Of a stretch of DNA of 64,000 nucleotides, positions 1-10,382 are shown one piece after another (the stretch's first letter is position 1; every line of letters begins with the position of its first letter). Position numbers and translations under genes: made by a program. The DNA is from Prosthecochloris marina (GTDB lineage Bacteria; Bacteroidota; Chlorobiia; Chlorobiales; Chlorobiaceae), in the NCBI RefSeq assembly GCF_003182595.1, contig NZ_PDNZ01000003.1:248001-312000 (forward strand), written 5' to 3'. Under the pieces are notes generated by a model. It saw only the letters and a program-made list of their open reading frames with translations. It searched no databases and was not told the DNA's origin.

Positions 1-544
1 ATGCAAGCACCTGTGCTTTCACACTTTCAAAAATGTGCTTGAATTCCGTAGCGTTTGTTTTAAGAAATTTCCGACGGGCAGGAACGTTATAAAAGAGGTT
101 TCTGACACTTACCATCGTACCTGGATCACATGCCGCCATGCCTTTTTCAACAGGTTCCCCTCCTTCATAGCGCAGTTGAATCCCAACGCTGTCACTCTCA
201 CGCCGGGTTCTGATTTCGAAATGTGAAACTGCCGATATGCTGGCCAGAGCTTCTCCCCTGAACCCGAGAGTCCCGAGGGCATCGAGTTCTTCGGCAGAGG
301 AAATTTTGCTTGTCGCAAAACGTTCGACACACCTCGCCGCATCCTCCTCATCCATTCCCTCACCGTTATCGATGACCTGAACAAGCTGTTTACCAGCCTC
401 TTTAACAGAAACGGTAATCCTTGTCGCACCGGCATCTACTGCATTTTCCAGTAGCTCCTTCACTACTGAAGCCGGACGCTGGACAACCTCACCGGCTGAT
501 ATTTTGTTCGCAACGATATCAGGTAACCTGTTAATTCTCGGCAT
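1..544 (-). CDS. mutL: DNA mismatch repair protein MutL, N-terminal part (cut by window edge)
   Basis: MutL is the ATPase that couples MutS mismatch recognition to strand incision. Only the first 181 codons lie in the window; the rest continues past base 1. Reading the minus strand from the ATG at 544 gives the GHKL ATPase motifs in order: an E-N-x-x-D segment (ELLENAVDAG, about residues 30-39), DNGEGM (about 62-67) and GFRGEAL (about 98-104). The protein starts MPRINRLPDIVANKISAGEVV, the usual start of the family. Nothing in the visible part is disrupted. The gene is divergent from the lipocalin-like gene at 741, with about 200 bases between them. Confidence 0.95.
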   Translation of the reverse strand, partial: MPRINRLPDIVANKISAGEVVQRPASVVKELLENAVDAGATRITVSVKEAGKQLVQVIDNGEGMDEEDAARCVERFATSKISSAEELDALGTLGFRGEALASISAVSHFEIRTRRESDSVGIQLRYEGGEPVEKGMAACDPGTMVSVRNLFYNVPARRKFLKTNATEFKHIFESVKAQVLA

Positions 545-740
545 GAAGCTTTTCTCGTTTATCGTATTGAAATTTCACCCTCTTGCGTTTAAAACCCGCC
601 ACCCTTCCTGAGGAAACAAGACATTTCAAATAGATAAAAAAACTTCAACCCAAAACCCCCTTTTTGTGAAAAAACCTCTAAATTATTTTTTTGACCCTTA
701 TGAGTACTCAATTACGCCCTTTCTACGGAGAACCGCCATT

Positions 741-1274
741 ATGACCAGGAAAAGAACAATCTGGATTATACTGTTGCTTTTAGCACTGTCCGGAGCTGTC
801 GGTATAGCCTCTTTCCAATATCAAACCGGCTCCGGCCCGGCTCAATCCGATGATGCCACTACAACCGAAATGAATACTGCTACCGGTCAGGAAAAACTCG
901 TCGGAACATGGAAACTTGTCAAAGCTTCTGTCACTCCGGAATTTCTCAATGTGCCGATTCCAATAAACACGTTTGAAGCTGTCGGGGCCGTAACCAGTGA
1001 ACATACATACACAATCGAGGCTAACGGTTCCTTTTTCGGCAGTAATTACGGTTATCTTGGTAAGGGAGATATTGAAATACAGGATAAAATACTCACCCTG
1101 ACCATAGGCGAAGGAACCATCATCGTCAATGAAAAAAAGAAAAAAAAGGACAAGAAAGGCAGCACCATAACCGGGAGTTACCGCATTGCTGATCGCGATA
1201 CTCTTCATGTCGAAGCCTTCAAGTATCAGGATGGCATACGATACACCTTCAATCTTGCGCTGGTAAATTTCTGA
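741..1274 (+). CDS. Membrane-anchored or secreted lipocalin-like protein of unknown role
   Basis: A protein of 177 residues. I chose the ATG at 741 because ACGGAG lies about ten bases upstream and the protein then starts with a positively charged stretch and a hydrophobic segment (TIWIILLLLALSGAVGI), a signal peptide or anchor. A GTG at 666 would add an unlikely 25-residue tail. The phrase LVGTWKLV at the start of the mature part is typical of lipocalin-like small beta-barrel proteins. A run of lysines (KKKKKDKK) sits near residue 130. The last 26 bases overlap the 3' end of cinA on the other strand. No function can be assigned. Confidence 0.7.
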   Translation: MTRKRTIWIILLLLALSGAVGIASFQYQTGSGPAQSDDATTTEMNTATGQEKLVGTWKLVKASVTPEFLNVPIPINTFEAVGAVTSEHTYTIEANGSFFGSNYGYLGKGDIEIQDKILTLTIGEGTIIVNEKKKKKDKKGSTITGSYRIADRDTLHVEAFKYQDGIRYTFNLALVNF

Positions 1275-2526
1275 GCTTTTTCCACACTATACGCAAAGCG
1301 GCTTCGCTGAACCGGATTTTATTGCGCAAACGGTCACCGTGTGTATAAAAGGTCGTTGTTTCGACCTCTATGTCACCGTTCTTTTTCCGGCTTGCCAAGC
1401 CCAGACACACCATTCCGACTGGTTTTTTCTCTGTTCCCCCTCCCGGGCCAGCAATCCCTGTAGCAGAAACCGCTATATCCGCACCGGTTTTCAAAAGAGA
1501 ACTTTTGGCCATTTCAGCGGCAACCTCTTCGCTTACTGCACCATGGAGTACAAGGGTTTGAGTTCTTACGCCAAGAGTCTCCTCCTTGGCATTATTGCTG
1601 TAGACAACATAACCCTGTTCAAAATACTGTGAAGAACCGGAAACATCGGTCAATCTCGTTGCAATAAGGCCTCCGGTACAAGATTCAGCGGTTGTAATCC
1701 TCATCCCGGCCGACACCAATAACCTACCGATACACTCTTCCAGAGAGATATCGGTCGTGGCATAGACAAATGCTTTAGCTCTACGAGCGATGGCATCGAC
1801 GGTTATCCGGTTATCGCTTTCAACAACCTCTTTATCACTCCCTATCGAGCTAACCCGAAGATCAACACCGGCTGTATGAGGAAGATAGGCCAGCGATGTT
1901 CCATCCGGAAGATCATCCTCGATTTCACGAATGATCTCCGCAAGAGCTGTTTCACCGACACCTGTCGTTTTGATATGCGAATGAACAATATGATCACTCG
2001 ATTTGCCTGAAAAGAAGGGCACAACCGTGCTCCGCATCATAGCCTTCATTTCTTGCGGAACACCTGGCATTAAAACAATGTAGCGTTCCTGGCCCCCTTC
2101 TTCACACGAAATGATCATGCCTGGTGCGAGCCCCTTTTCATTCGGAATCACCGTGGCCCCATCGATTATCATTGCATTGTGCTTCAGATATGCTGAGGGC
2201 TCCCGTCCGCGACTGCGATAGTGCTCGACCGTTCGGGTATAGACTTCCTCGTCGAGCACAAGCGACCTTTTTAAAAAGCGTTGTGCCGACTGCTTCGTCC
2301 TGTCGTCCCGGGTTGGTCCAAGCCCGCCAGTAACAATGGCTATGTCTGAACGCCGCAACGAATCCGTAAACTGATCGACAATGGCATCCTCGCTGTCGGC
2401 ACAGGCTATGATCCTTTTTACACCGATCCCGGCACCGACAAGAGCAGAACAGATAAACCCGGCATTGGTATTGACCTTTTGCCCTGTAAGCAGTTCATCA
2501 CCGATAGATATGATCTCGGCAATCAT
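1249..2526 (-). CDS. cinA: CinA-like protein (MoaB-like domain plus nicotinamide-nucleotide amidase domain)
   Basis: A 425-residue CinA, the usual length. The N-terminal half (about 1-170) is a MoaB/MogA-like domain with SIGDELLTGQ at the start and TGGLGPTRDD near residue 67. The C-terminal half (about 255-420) carries TTAESCTGGLIA and ATGIAGPGGGT, the signature of the amidase that recycles NMN to nicotinate mononucleotide. CinA is also linked to competence and DNA damage in some bacteria, which cannot be judged here. The gene follows thrA with only six bases between them, so they may share a transcript. Its 3' end overlaps the convergent gene at 741-1274 by 26 bases. Confidence 0.93.
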   Translation of the reverse strand: MIAEIISIGDELLTGQKVNTNAGFICSALVGAGIGVKRIIACADSEDAIVDQFTDSLRRSDIAIVTGGLGPTRDDRTKQSAQRFLKRSLVLDEEVYTRTVEHYRSRGREPSAYLKHNAMIIDGATVIPNEKGLAPGMIISCEEGGQERYIVLMPGVPQEMKAMMRSTVVPFFSGKSSDHIVHSHIKTTGVGETALAEIIREIEDDLPDGTSLAYLPHTAGVDLRVSSIGSDKEVVESDNRITVDAIARRAKAFVYATTDISLEECIGRLLVSAGMRITTAESCTGGLIATRLTDVSGSSQYFEQGYVVYSNNAKEETLGVRTQTLVLHGAVSEEVAAEMAKSSLLKTGADIAVSATGIAGPGGGTEKKPVGMVCLGLASRKKNGDIEVETTTFYTHGDRLRNKIRFSEAALRIVWKKLRNLPAQD

Positions 2527-2532
2527 CTTCTT

Positions 2533-4998
2533 TTAAATCAAATAGCTTGCGATTCGCAGAATATCGGCAAACACTCCACCGGCAGTCACCTCACCTCCTG
2601 CTCCTGGTCCCTTGACCACAAGTGGCGTGTCGAGATAACGGTCAGTAGTGAACACTACCATGTTTTCCGTACCGTTCAAACCCGCAACAGGGTTCGAAAG
2701 CGGTAGCATTTTCACGCTGATGCGTGCTTTGCCTTCACTGATCTCACCCGCATAAGCGATGGTCATGTCGTTTTCAGCAGCTTTCCTGATCTTCTCATCA
2801 TACCCCGCATCGGCAGAACGCAGTTTTTCCATAAATGTATCGACACTCATGTCGGTTCTCAAGTGTTCAGGCACAAGGCTCTCGCACTCGATATCTTCAT
2901 AATCCAGTCGGTAACCGAGTTCCCTGCCAAGTATGAGAAATTTCCTTGCGAAATCCGCTCCTGAAAGGTCTTCACGTGGGTCCGGCTCGGTGTAACCCGC
3001 CTCTTTGGCCTGCCTGACAATATCGCTGAACTTCTCTCCTTTTCGGAGTTCATTGAAAATATAGCTTAATGTTCCAGAGAGCACACCCTCTATTTTAATG
3101 ATCTTGTCACCGCTGTTTCGCAAATCATTGAGGGTATTGATAATCGGAAGACCCGCTCCCACGTTGGTTTCGTAGAGAAAACGCGCATTCGATGAATGCT
3201 GAGCATCACGAATGGTTTCATACAAAGCCCATGAACCGGCCATACCCAGCTTGTTTGCCGTGACAATGGAAATATTCGATGCCAGAAGATCAGGATAACT
3301 CTCTGCAACGTCACTACTTGCCGTACAATCCACGAAAATGGAATTATGCAGGTTCCTTGCCTTGATCCGTTCGATATAGTTCTTTATTGTTTTACCGTCT
3401 TCCCTTGGCTTGAGTGCTTTTTCCCAGTTCCGGAGATCGATTCCACCATCTTTGACAACCATCATCCGTGTATTCGCCATACCGCTGACGACAACGTCAA
3501 GTTCCATCTCTTTTCTTAGCGTATACGTGTGATCGCGAAGTTGCCCGATCAAACTTTTCGCTATTGTCCCGGTTCCGGCAATAAAAACATGTACGGTACG
3601 ACGAGAGAGCAGGAATGATTCGTGCACACAGTTCAAAGCCTTGTCTTCATCACGGCTGTCAACAACAAACGAGATATTCATCTCATTAGCCCCCTGTGCA
3701 ACAGCAATGACATTGATACCGTTTTTGCCGAGGGTTTCGAAAAGATGTGCCGACACCCCGGGGTGCCCTGACATATCGTTACCGACAACCGCAATAATGG
3801 CAATATGCCTTCTGAGTGTCAGAGACTCTATCTGGCGGGCGGCAATCTCCACAGCAAACTCTTCTTCGAGAATCCGGCGAGCTTTTTCCGCCTGGGCAAG
3901 ATTGATAACCAGACTGATGGACTGCTCGGACGATGCCTGTGATATAAAAATAATATTTATCATATGGCCTGCCAGACAGCTGAAAAGCCTCGAAGCAATC
4001 CCCGGCACACCGACCATCCCGCTACCGGAAAGATTGAGCAGTACAACATTGTTAATCGAACTGAGACCTGTCACCGGCCTTTCAGGAACGGTTTCACTTT
4101 TTTCCGGCATCCCGATCCGTGTTCCTTCGGCATCCGGGTTATACGAGTTCCTGATACTTATGGGAATCCCTGCCTTCATGGCAGGATGTACCGAGTAGGG
4201 ATGCAAAACCTTGGCCCCCGAATGTGAAAGCTCCATTGCTTCGCTGTAACTGATAAACGGCAGTGCATATGCATCTCTGACCCGTTTTGGATCAGCACTG
4301 AAAAAACCGTCGACATCGGTCCATATCTCTATTTTATCCACACCTACCGACGCCCCGATAATCGTGGCAGTATAATCCGATCCTCCGCGCCCGAGTGTTG
4401 TTGCAGTCCCGTCCGGCGCAGCACCGATATAGCCGGTGACCACAGGAACACCGCTGGCTCCCTTGAACCAGGCCCTGATAAGCTTTCTCGAGGCTTTCAT
4501 GTCAACCCTCGCATCGCAATGGTTGCTATCGGTCACTATCATATTTCTTGCATCGACATATGATGCTTCAATCCCTTCCTGACGGAGAAAACTGCTTATA
4601 ATCCAGGCCGAAAACCTTTCGCCGAAACTCATGATCAGCGCACTGCTCTTATCGGACAACTCATGAAGCAGGCATACGCCGTGCAACACATCACCAAGCT
4701 CGGACAGTTCAGCCTGCAGATACTCCTCCACATCTTTTCTCCCGGCTGTTTCAATAAGATCTTCAACAAGCTCCCTGTGAAGAGTTTCTATCTCTCCAAG
4801 CTTTTTGCTGTAACCGACATCCCCGTCACTGGCCATAACCGCGGCCTCCAGAAGCAAATCTGTCACTTTCCTGATAGCGGAAACCACAACGATCACAGGC
4901 GTATCCTGCATAGTTCTGCGAATTATCCCGAGAACGTTCCTGATCCTGTCACCATCCTGTATAGACGTACCGCCAAATTTCAAAACCTTCATGCTCAT
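2533..4998 (-). CDS. thrA: Bifunctional aspartokinase / homoserine dehydrogenase
   Basis: An 821-residue fusion that carries out the first and third steps from aspartate toward threonine and methionine. The kinase domain starts KFGGTSIQDGDRI and contains GRGGSDYTA near residue 210. Two ACT-type regulatory stretches follow (about 315-465), and the homoserine dehydrogenase domain (about 470-821) has the NAD-binding FIAGTGTIAKSL and the ANKLGMAG segment. The length matches the E. coli ThrA type. ACT domains imply feedback control by threonine. An ATG two codons downstream is an alternative start. thrB and thrC lie 3 kb away on the other strand. Confidence 0.96.
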   Translation of the reverse strand: MSMKVLKFGGTSIQDGDRIRNVLGIIRRTMQDTPVIVVVSAIRKVTDLLLEAAVMASDGDVGYSKKLGEIETLHRELVEDLIETAGRKDVEEYLQAELSELGDVLHGVCLLHELSDKSSALIMSFGERFSAWIISSFLRQEGIEASYVDARNMIVTDSNHCDARVDMKASRKLIRAWFKGASGVPVVTGYIGAAPDGTATTLGRGGSDYTATIIGASVGVDKIEIWTDVDGFFSADPKRVRDAYALPFISYSEAMELSHSGAKVLHPYSVHPAMKAGIPISIRNSYNPDAEGTRIGMPEKSETVPERPVTGLSSINNVVLLNLSGSGMVGVPGIASRLFSCLAGHMINIIFISQASSEQSISLVINLAQAEKARRILEEEFAVEIAARQIESLTLRRHIAIIAVVGNDMSGHPGVSAHLFETLGKNGINVIAVAQGANEMNISFVVDSRDEDKALNCVHESFLLSRRTVHVFIAGTGTIAKSLIGQLRDHTYTLRKEMELDVVVSGMANTRMMVVKDGGIDLRNWEKALKPREDGKTIKNYIERIKARNLHNSIFVDCTASSDVAESYPDLLASNISIVTANKLGMAGSWALYETIRDAQHSSNARFLYETNVGAGLPIINTLNDLRNSGDKIIKIEGVLSGTLSYIFNELRKGEKFSDIVRQAKEAGYTEPDPREDLSGADFARKFLILGRELGYRLDYEDIECESLVPEHLRTDMSVDTFMEKLRSADAGYDEKIRKAAENDMTIAYAGEISEGKARISVKMLPLSNPVAGLNGTENMVVFTTDRYLDTPLVVKGPGAGGEVTAGGVFADILRIASYLI

Positions 4999-5108
4999 CG
5001 CGCTATTTATGTGGTGTAAACTCTTGACACTGTGATAAAAGCAGAGTCAAAGATACAAATCATTTATACAAACGGTCAAACTTGAGGGTCCAACCATAAT
5101 ACCGCAGC

Positions 5109-5139
5109 AAAAAAAAAGCGCCCCGAAAAGTCGGGGCGC
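5109..5139 (-). terminator. Rho-independent terminator of atpG
   Basis: A nine-base-pair stem (GCGCCCCGA with TCGGGGCGC, loop AAAG, 5118-5139) is followed on the minus strand by a run of nine T (plus-strand A at 5109-5117). It lies 27 bases past the atpG stop codon. Confidence 0.9.
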
Positions 5140-5165
5140 CTCGATGATATCGAACGCAAAGCGTT

Positions 5166-6059
5166 TTATTCAGCCTGCAACGCTTCGGCACCCGCGACAA
5201 TCTCGCTGAGTTCTGTTGTAATAGCAGCCTGACGCGCGCGGTTGTAGCTGATGTTCAGCACTCGAAGCAATTCCTTTGCGTTTTCCGTTGCCGAATCCAT
5301 TGCAGTCATCCTTGCTGCGTGATCTGCAGCGTTGGATTCAAGCATCATCCCCCAAAGCTGAGTATTGAGATTTTTGGGAACGAGAACATCGATGATGGAT
5401 GACGGTGACGGCTCGTAAATATAATCGCTCGAACTCCCGCTGCTCTTTTCCTGCCCCTCATCCTGTTCAGGCGAAATTGGCAAAAGAACTTCTTTTTTGA
5501 GTGTTGGAGCAAGAACCGACTTGAATTCGTTGTACACAACAATCACCCTGTCCACCTCGCCATTGAGATACTTTTCCGAAGCATATTCGACTATCTCTTT
5601 CGCAACACCGAAGTGTAGATTCTGAAACACGCCAGGATACGACTTCTCAACAGCAAAACCACGCTTGCGGAAATAATCATATCCTTTCGTTCCTGCACAA
5701 AGTAACTCCACCCTTCCATCACGATGCAGATCACCGTACTCTTCCGTAATGACTTTATTCGCCAGTTTGATGATATTGGCATTAAACGCTCCGCACAATC
5801 CCCTGTCGGATGTAATGAGCACAACCAGGACATTTCTCACATCGTCACGGGCGGAAAGAAGCGGATTGAGCGAAGTATCAACCCTGGTTGAAAGCGAACC
5901 GAGCATTTCTTTCAGCTTTGCAGCATAAGGTCGAGCCTGGATAGCAGCATCCTGTGCCCTGCGAAGTTTAGCTGCGGACACCATCTTCATTGCCTTGGTG
6001 ACCTGCTGCGTCGACTTGATACTCGAGATTCGTGTTCGTATATCCTTTAAGGTTGCCAT
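5166..6059 (-). CDS. atpG: F-type ATP synthase gamma subunit
   Basis: The central rotor stalk of F1, 297 residues, coupling proton flow to catalysis in the alpha-beta ring. The N-terminal helix ([25 protein letters not shown]) and the C-terminal helix ([17 protein letters not shown]) are the conserved coiled-coil ends of the family. [10 protein letters not shown] near residue 85 is also typical. About 35 residues near 195-230, rich in Glu and Ser ([15 protein letters not shown]), form an insertion of the kind known in some phototrophs. It is the second gene after atpA, 43 bases away, and ends at a clear terminator. Confidence 0.97.
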   Translation of the reverse strand: MATLKDIRTRISSIKSTQQVTKAMKMVSAAKLRRAQDAAIQARPYAAKLKEMLGSLSTRVDTSLNPLLSARDDVRNVLVVLITSDRGLCGAFNANIIKLANKVITEEYGDLHRDGRVELLCAGTKGYDYFRKRGFAVEKSYPGVFQNLHFGVAKEIVEYASEKYLNGEVDRVIVVYNEFKSVLAPTLKKEVLLPISPEQDEGQEKSSGSSSDYIYEPSPSSIIDVLVPKNLNTQLWGMMLESNAADHAARMTAMDSATENAKELLRVLNISYNRARQAAITTELSEIVAGAEALQAE

Positions 6060-6102
6060 GAATATTCTTTGGTTGTTGAATTGCTGAAAATCATCAAGCG
6101 TT

Positions 6103-7683
6103 CTACGCTTTTACCTTTGCCTTGAACGAACCAAGAAACTGCTCGGCAACCTCTTTCAACCTGCTCGCAACATCTGCATCCATTTGACCTGTCTCCGAAA
6201 TCGACTTCAGCAGATCATCATGTTTGTGCTCGAGAAGACTGAGAAATTCCTCTTCAAACTTCCGAATGTACTGAACGTCGAGCTGATCGAGAAGCCCCTG
6301 AGTACCGAGATAGATAATGGCAACCTGTTTTTCAACCGCCATTGGAACATACTGCCCTTGTTTGAGTATTTCAACCAAACGCGCACCGCGGTCAAGCTGG
6401 GCCTTTGTTGCCTTGTCAAGATCGGAACCGAACTTCGAGAACGCTTCAAGCTCACGGAACTGAGCAAGGTCGAGGCGGAGCGTTCCGGCAATTTTCTTCA
6501 TAGCCTTGATCTGGGCGCTGCCACCGACGCGGGAAACCGAGATACCGACATTGATCGCCGGTCTCTGACCCGCGTTGAAGAGGTTCGGCTCGAGGAATAT
6601 CTGACCATCGGTAATCGAAATAACGTTTGTCGGGATGTATGCCGATACGTCACCCGCCTGCGTTTCGATAACCGGCAGAGCAGTGAGACTCCCCCCGCCT
6701 TTTACCATTGGCATTAACGGTTCAGGCAGGTCATTCATGTTTTTAACAACTTCCTGATCATCGGTTATCTTCGCAGCACGCTCGAGAAGACGAGAATGCA
6801 GATAAAACACATCACCAGGATATGCTTCACGTCCTGGTGGACGGCGGAGAAGCAGGGAAAGCTGACGATAAGCAACAGCCTGTTTGGAAAGATCATCATA
6901 CACAACCAGAGCATGACGGCCGGTATCACGGAAAAACTCACCGATAGCTGCCCCGGCGTAGGGAGCGATAAACTGCATCGGAGCCGGATCGGAGGCCGAG
7001 GATGCAATCACCGTCGTGTATTCCATAGCACCGAATTTCTCGAGCGTATTGACAACCTGGGCAATCGTCGAACCTTTCTGACCGACAGCAACATAAATAC
7101 AGTAAACGTCCTTGCCTTTCTGGTTGATAATGGTATCGATCGCAACAGCCGTTTTACCTGTCTGACGGTCACCGATAATCAACTCGCGCTGACCGCGCCC
7201 AATCGGGATCATGGAATCGATCGCCTTCAGACCGGTCTGAAGCGGTTCGTGTACCGATTTACGGAAAATCACTCCTGGAGCCTTGCGCTCGAGAGGAAGA
7301 CGTATCTTAGTCTCGATCGGCCCTTTGCCGTCAACCGGCTCTCCGAGAGGATTGATAACTCTGCCGAGCATAGCCTCACCAACAGGAATCGAAGCGAGAA
7401 TACCGGTACGTTTTACGGTATCCCCTTCTTTTACGGAGTCTGACTCGCCAAACAAAACGGCGCCGACATTATCTTCTTCAAGGTTCAACGCCATACCCAT
7501 GACATCGCCTGGAAACTCAAGCAATTCACCGGCAGCCACTTTTGATAACCCATAAATACGCGCAATACCATCACCCACCTGGAGCACGGTTCCAACATCA
7601 TAGACATCCGCTTCCGACTCAAACCCCGCCAGGTGCTTGCGGAGTATGGCTGAAACCTCATCAGGCCTGACTGTTGTAGACAT
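6103..7683 (-). CDS. atpA: F-type ATP synthase alpha subunit
   Basis: The non-catalytic nucleotide-binding subunit of F1, 526 residues. Walker A is GDRQTGKT at 171-178, the Walker B region is ALVVYDDLS near residue 265, and [10 protein letters not shown] near 370 carries the arginine finger. The subunit is full length and undisturbed. Only alpha and gamma are here; delta, beta, epsilon and the Fo genes are not in the window, in line with the scattered ATP synthase genes of Chlorobi. The upstream 299 bases, shared with thrB, should hold the promoter. Confidence 0.98.
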   Translation of the reverse strand: MSTTVRPDEVSAILRKHLAGFESEADVYDVGTVLQVGDGIARIYGLSKVAAGELLEFPGDVMGMALNLEEDNVGAVLFGESDSVKEGDTVKRTGILASIPVGEAMLGRVINPLGEPVDGKGPIETKIRLPLERKAPGVIFRKSVHEPLQTGLKAIDSMIPIGRGQRELIIGDRQTGKTAVAIDTIINQKGKDVYCIYVAVGQKGSTIAQVVNTLEKFGAMEYTTVIASSASDPAPMQFIAPYAGAAIGEFFRDTGRHALVVYDDLSKQAVAYRQLSLLLRRPPGREAYPGDVFYLHSRLLERAAKITDDQEVVKNMNDLPEPLMPMVKGGGSLTALPVIETQAGDVSAYIPTNVISITDGQIFLEPNLFNAGQRPAINVGISVSRVGGSAQIKAMKKIAGTLRLDLAQFRELEAFSKFGSDLDKATKAQLDRGARLVEILKQGQYVPMAVEKQVAIIYLGTQGLLDQLDVQYIRKFEEEFLSLLEHKHDDLLKSISETGQMDADVASRLKEVAEQFLGSFKAKVKA

Positions 7684-7982
7684 ATCGTAATTAGCTTTGT
7701 TATTTGTTAAGAATGAAGAAAGTTTATTTATTATACTTTCTTTTAGAAATCAGACTCCGTCATCAATTCCTTTCCAAAAACCTTGAATTGTGAATTTAAG
7801 GAAAAGCTGTTAGTAATTCAAATCCAACTTGAGCTATTATTGGCTCAATCCAACAGACTCGAGGCAATTCGGGCAAAATCAAACCGGATTGGGTACAATG
7901 TATTGCCGTCGACAACCTGGAGCACCTTCGAATTAACTCATCATTATATATTAGCAAGGGAATACTGCAACTGTAAACTCAT

Positions 7983-8945
7983 ATGAAAACTGTCACTGGA
8001 TTTGCTTCGGCAACCATCGGAAATGTCGCCTGTGGTTTTGATGTCCTCGGGTTTGCCATTACGGAGCCGGGTGACGAGGTAATTCTGACCCAACGGGAAA
8101 AAAGGACAGATCTCCTCCCAGTATCGATAACATCGATCACCGGAGACGGCGGAGCCTTGCCGAGAGATCCAAAGAAAAACACCTCCAGCTTTGTCGTTCT
8201 CAAATTCCTTGAATACATCAGAACCAATAAAGGAATCGATTTCGAGGGCCATATCGAGCTTCAGCTTAAAAAAAACCTCCCCCTCAGCAGCGGCATGGGC
8301 AGCAGCGCGGCCAGTGCAGCAGCAGCGCTGGTTGCTGCAAATGAGCTGATGGGAAACCCTTGCAGCAAAATGGAGCTTGTACACTTTGCCATTGAAGGGG
8401 AACGCGTGGCCTGCGGGTCCGCACATGCAGATAATGCTGCGCCTGCCATGCTTGGCAATTTCGTACTGATACGCAGCTATAACCCGATCGACCTGATTAC
8501 GATTCCGCCACCCGACAATCTTTTTTGCACACTCGCTCACCCGCACATCGAGCTGAGGACAGCGTATGCACGTTCTGTTCTGCCCCGCACGATTTCCCTT
8601 AAAACCGCGACTGAGCAGTGGGGTAATGTAGGAGCTCTCATTTCCGGTTTGCTAACGTCCGATTACGAACTGATAGGACGGTCGCTTGTCGATGCTATAG
8701 CCGAGCCCAAAAGAGCGCCATTGATTCCTGGTTTTTACAGCGTCAAAAATGCAGCTCTCGAAGCCGGTGCACTTGGATGCAGTATTGCCGGTTCCGGCCC
8801 GTCAATCTTTGCATTCTCCTCCTCATACGAAGCAGCTTGCGAAGTAGGTGAAGCAATGAAGCAAGCATTTTCGAACATACGCGAAAAACTGCAATCCGAT
8901 ATATGGGTTTCACCTGTCTGCAAAGAAGGCGCAAAAATCATTTAA
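7983..8945 (+). CDS. thrB: Homoserine kinase
   Basis: A GHMP-family kinase of 320 residues that phosphorylates homoserine in threonine synthesis. The glycine-serine ATP loop is LPLSSGMGSSAA at 99-110, the family motif. GCSIAGSGPSIFAF near residue 265 matches the C-terminal GHMP motif. thrC follows after ten bases, so the two are very probably one transcript. The pair is divergent from atpA. Confidence 0.96.
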   Translation: MKTVTGFASATIGNVACGFDVLGFAITEPGDEVILTQREKRTDLLPVSITSITGDGGALPRDPKKNTSSFVVLKFLEYIRTNKGIDFEGHIELQLKKNLPLSSGMGSSAASAAAALVAANELMGNPCSKMELVHFAIEGERVACGSAHADNAAPAMLGNFVLIRSYNPIDLITIPPPDNLFCTLAHPHIELRTAYARSVLPRTISLKTATEQWGNVGALISGLLTSDYELIGRSLVDAIAEPKRAPLIPGFYSVKNAALEAGALGCSIAGSGPSIFAFSSSYEAACEVGEAMKQAFSNIREKLQSDIWVSPVCKEGAKII

Positions 8946-8955
8946 GCACACTCTC

Positions 8956-10266
8956 ATGATTTTCTATAGTACAAATAAAAAATCAACGCCCGCATCCCTT
9001 AAAAAAGCTACTCTCGAGGGTCTTGCAACCGACGGCGGGCTCTATGTCCCCTCGGATATCCCCCGGTTTTCAACAGATGAAATTGAGTTGCTCAAAGAAG
9101 CACCGTTCAATCACATTGCATTCGCCATAGCGAAAAAGTTCAACGAAGGAGAAATTTCCGATGACAGTCTGTGGGAAGTGGTCGAGAACTGCTTTACGTT
9201 TAAAACTCCACTCGTAGGACTGGAAAAAAGCACCTACGTCGAAGAACTTTTTCACGGCCCCACATTAGCATTCAAGGATTACGGCGCACGCTTCCTCGCC
9301 CATCTCACCGGCTATTTCGCAAAGGAAGACCATACGCTCATCACTGTCCTGGTTGCCACATCGGGTGATACCGGCAGCGCCGTAGCATACGGATTCAAAG
9401 GGGTACCGAATACCCGGGTGGTGCTGCTTTATCCGTCGGGCAAAGTCAGCAGACTACAGGAACAGCAGCTCACAACCGTTGGGGGCAATGTAACGGCACT
9501 CGAAGTAAGTGGTGATTTCGACGATTGCCAGCGGCTCGTCAAACAAGCGTTCATGGACGCTGAACTGAAACAACGCCTTGCATTGACATCAGCCAATTCC
9601 ATCAATATTTCCCGCCTTATCCCTCAGACATTTTACTATGCCTGGGGATCGTTACAGCTTGCAGCCAGGCATCCGGGTAAAAAAGCCGTTTTTTCCGTTC
9701 CGAGCGGCAATTACGGTAACCTTACCGGTGGGGTTCTCGCAAAAATGATGGGTTTCCCTATAAACCATTTTATCGCGGGCTCCAATGCCAACGATAGCGT
9801 AACCCGCTATCTTGAAGAGGGACGGTATGAACCAAATCCGACCGTAGCAACTCTTTCATCGGCAATGGATGTAGGTAATCCGAGCAATTTCGCCCGGCTG
9901 AGGCATTTTTACGGGGATGACTACCGGGCAATGGCTGCCGACATTTCCGGTTACGCTGTCACCGATAATGAAACGATTGAAACGATCGGTGCAGTCTATG
10001 ACCGTTTCGGCTATATCATGGATCCGCACACGGCCGTCGGGTTCAGGGCACTGGAAAAGTTCAGGGCCACCAACGAGATTTTCGATGATCCCGCTGCTGT
10101 CATGTCAACCGCACATCCGGCAAAATTCATCGAAGCGATAAAAAAAGCCCTAGATATGGAGATCACCATTCCCGACCGGCTTCAGGAGGTTCTCGACAGG
10201 CGGAAAGTTTCAATTCCTATGAGCACGAACTACAGAGACCTCGCTGCATTTCTTATGAAGCTTTGA
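8956..10266 (+). CDS. thrC: Threonine synthase
   Basis: A PLP enzyme of 436 residues that converts O-phosphohomoserine to threonine. The PLP lysine is K107 in LAFKDYGARF. The N-terminus (MIFYSTNKKSTPASLKKA) and the length fit the longer bacterial class, close to E. coli ThrC. SANSINISRLIPQ and the SGNYGNLTGG phosphate loop are also present. It is the second gene of the thrBC unit; no strong terminator follows, only an imperfect inverted repeat. Confidence 0.96.
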   Translation: MIFYSTNKKSTPASLKKATLEGLATDGGLYVPSDIPRFSTDEIELLKEAPFNHIAFAIAKKFNEGEISDDSLWEVVENCFTFKTPLVGLEKSTYVEELFHGPTLAFKDYGARFLAHLTGYFAKEDHTLITVLVATSGDTGSAVAYGFKGVPNTRVVLLYPSGKVSRLQEQQLTTVGGNVTALEVSGDFDDCQRLVKQAFMDAELKQRLALTSANSINISRLIPQTFYYAWGSLQLAARHPGKKAVFSVPSGNYGNLTGGVLAKMMGFPINHFIAGSNANDSVTRYLEEGRYEPNPTVATLSSAMDVGNPSNFARLRHFYGDDYRAMAADISGYAVTDNETIETIGAVYDRFGYIMDPHTAVGFRALEKFRATNEIFDDPAAVMSTAHPAKFIEAIKKALDMEITIPDRLQEVLDRRKVSIPMSTNYRDLAAFLMKL

Positions 10267-10282
10267 AACAGTGAAGAGGCAA

Positions 10283-10376
10283 TTGTTGAACTGTTGATTT
10301 GTTGAATCGTTGAATTTTGCACGAAACAAGAAAAGAAACACCTAAACAGCTCAACAAATAAACAACTCAACAGTAT
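10283..10376. repeat. Imperfect inverted repeat between thrC and plsC
   Basis: The spacer contains several GTTGA-type words on the left and their complements on the right. Two arm pairs are exact: ATTTGTTGA (10297-10305) with TCAACAAAT (10351-10359), and ACTGTTGA (10290-10297) with TCAACAGT (10367-10374). It could fold as a long AT-rich hairpin. No T-tract follows, so I do not call it a terminator. Confidence 0.5.
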
Positions 10377-10382
10377 TCATTC

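Noticed and set aside
6184..6717. Plus-strand frame of 177 codons inside atpA
   Set aside because: Antisense shadow of a strongly conserved gene.
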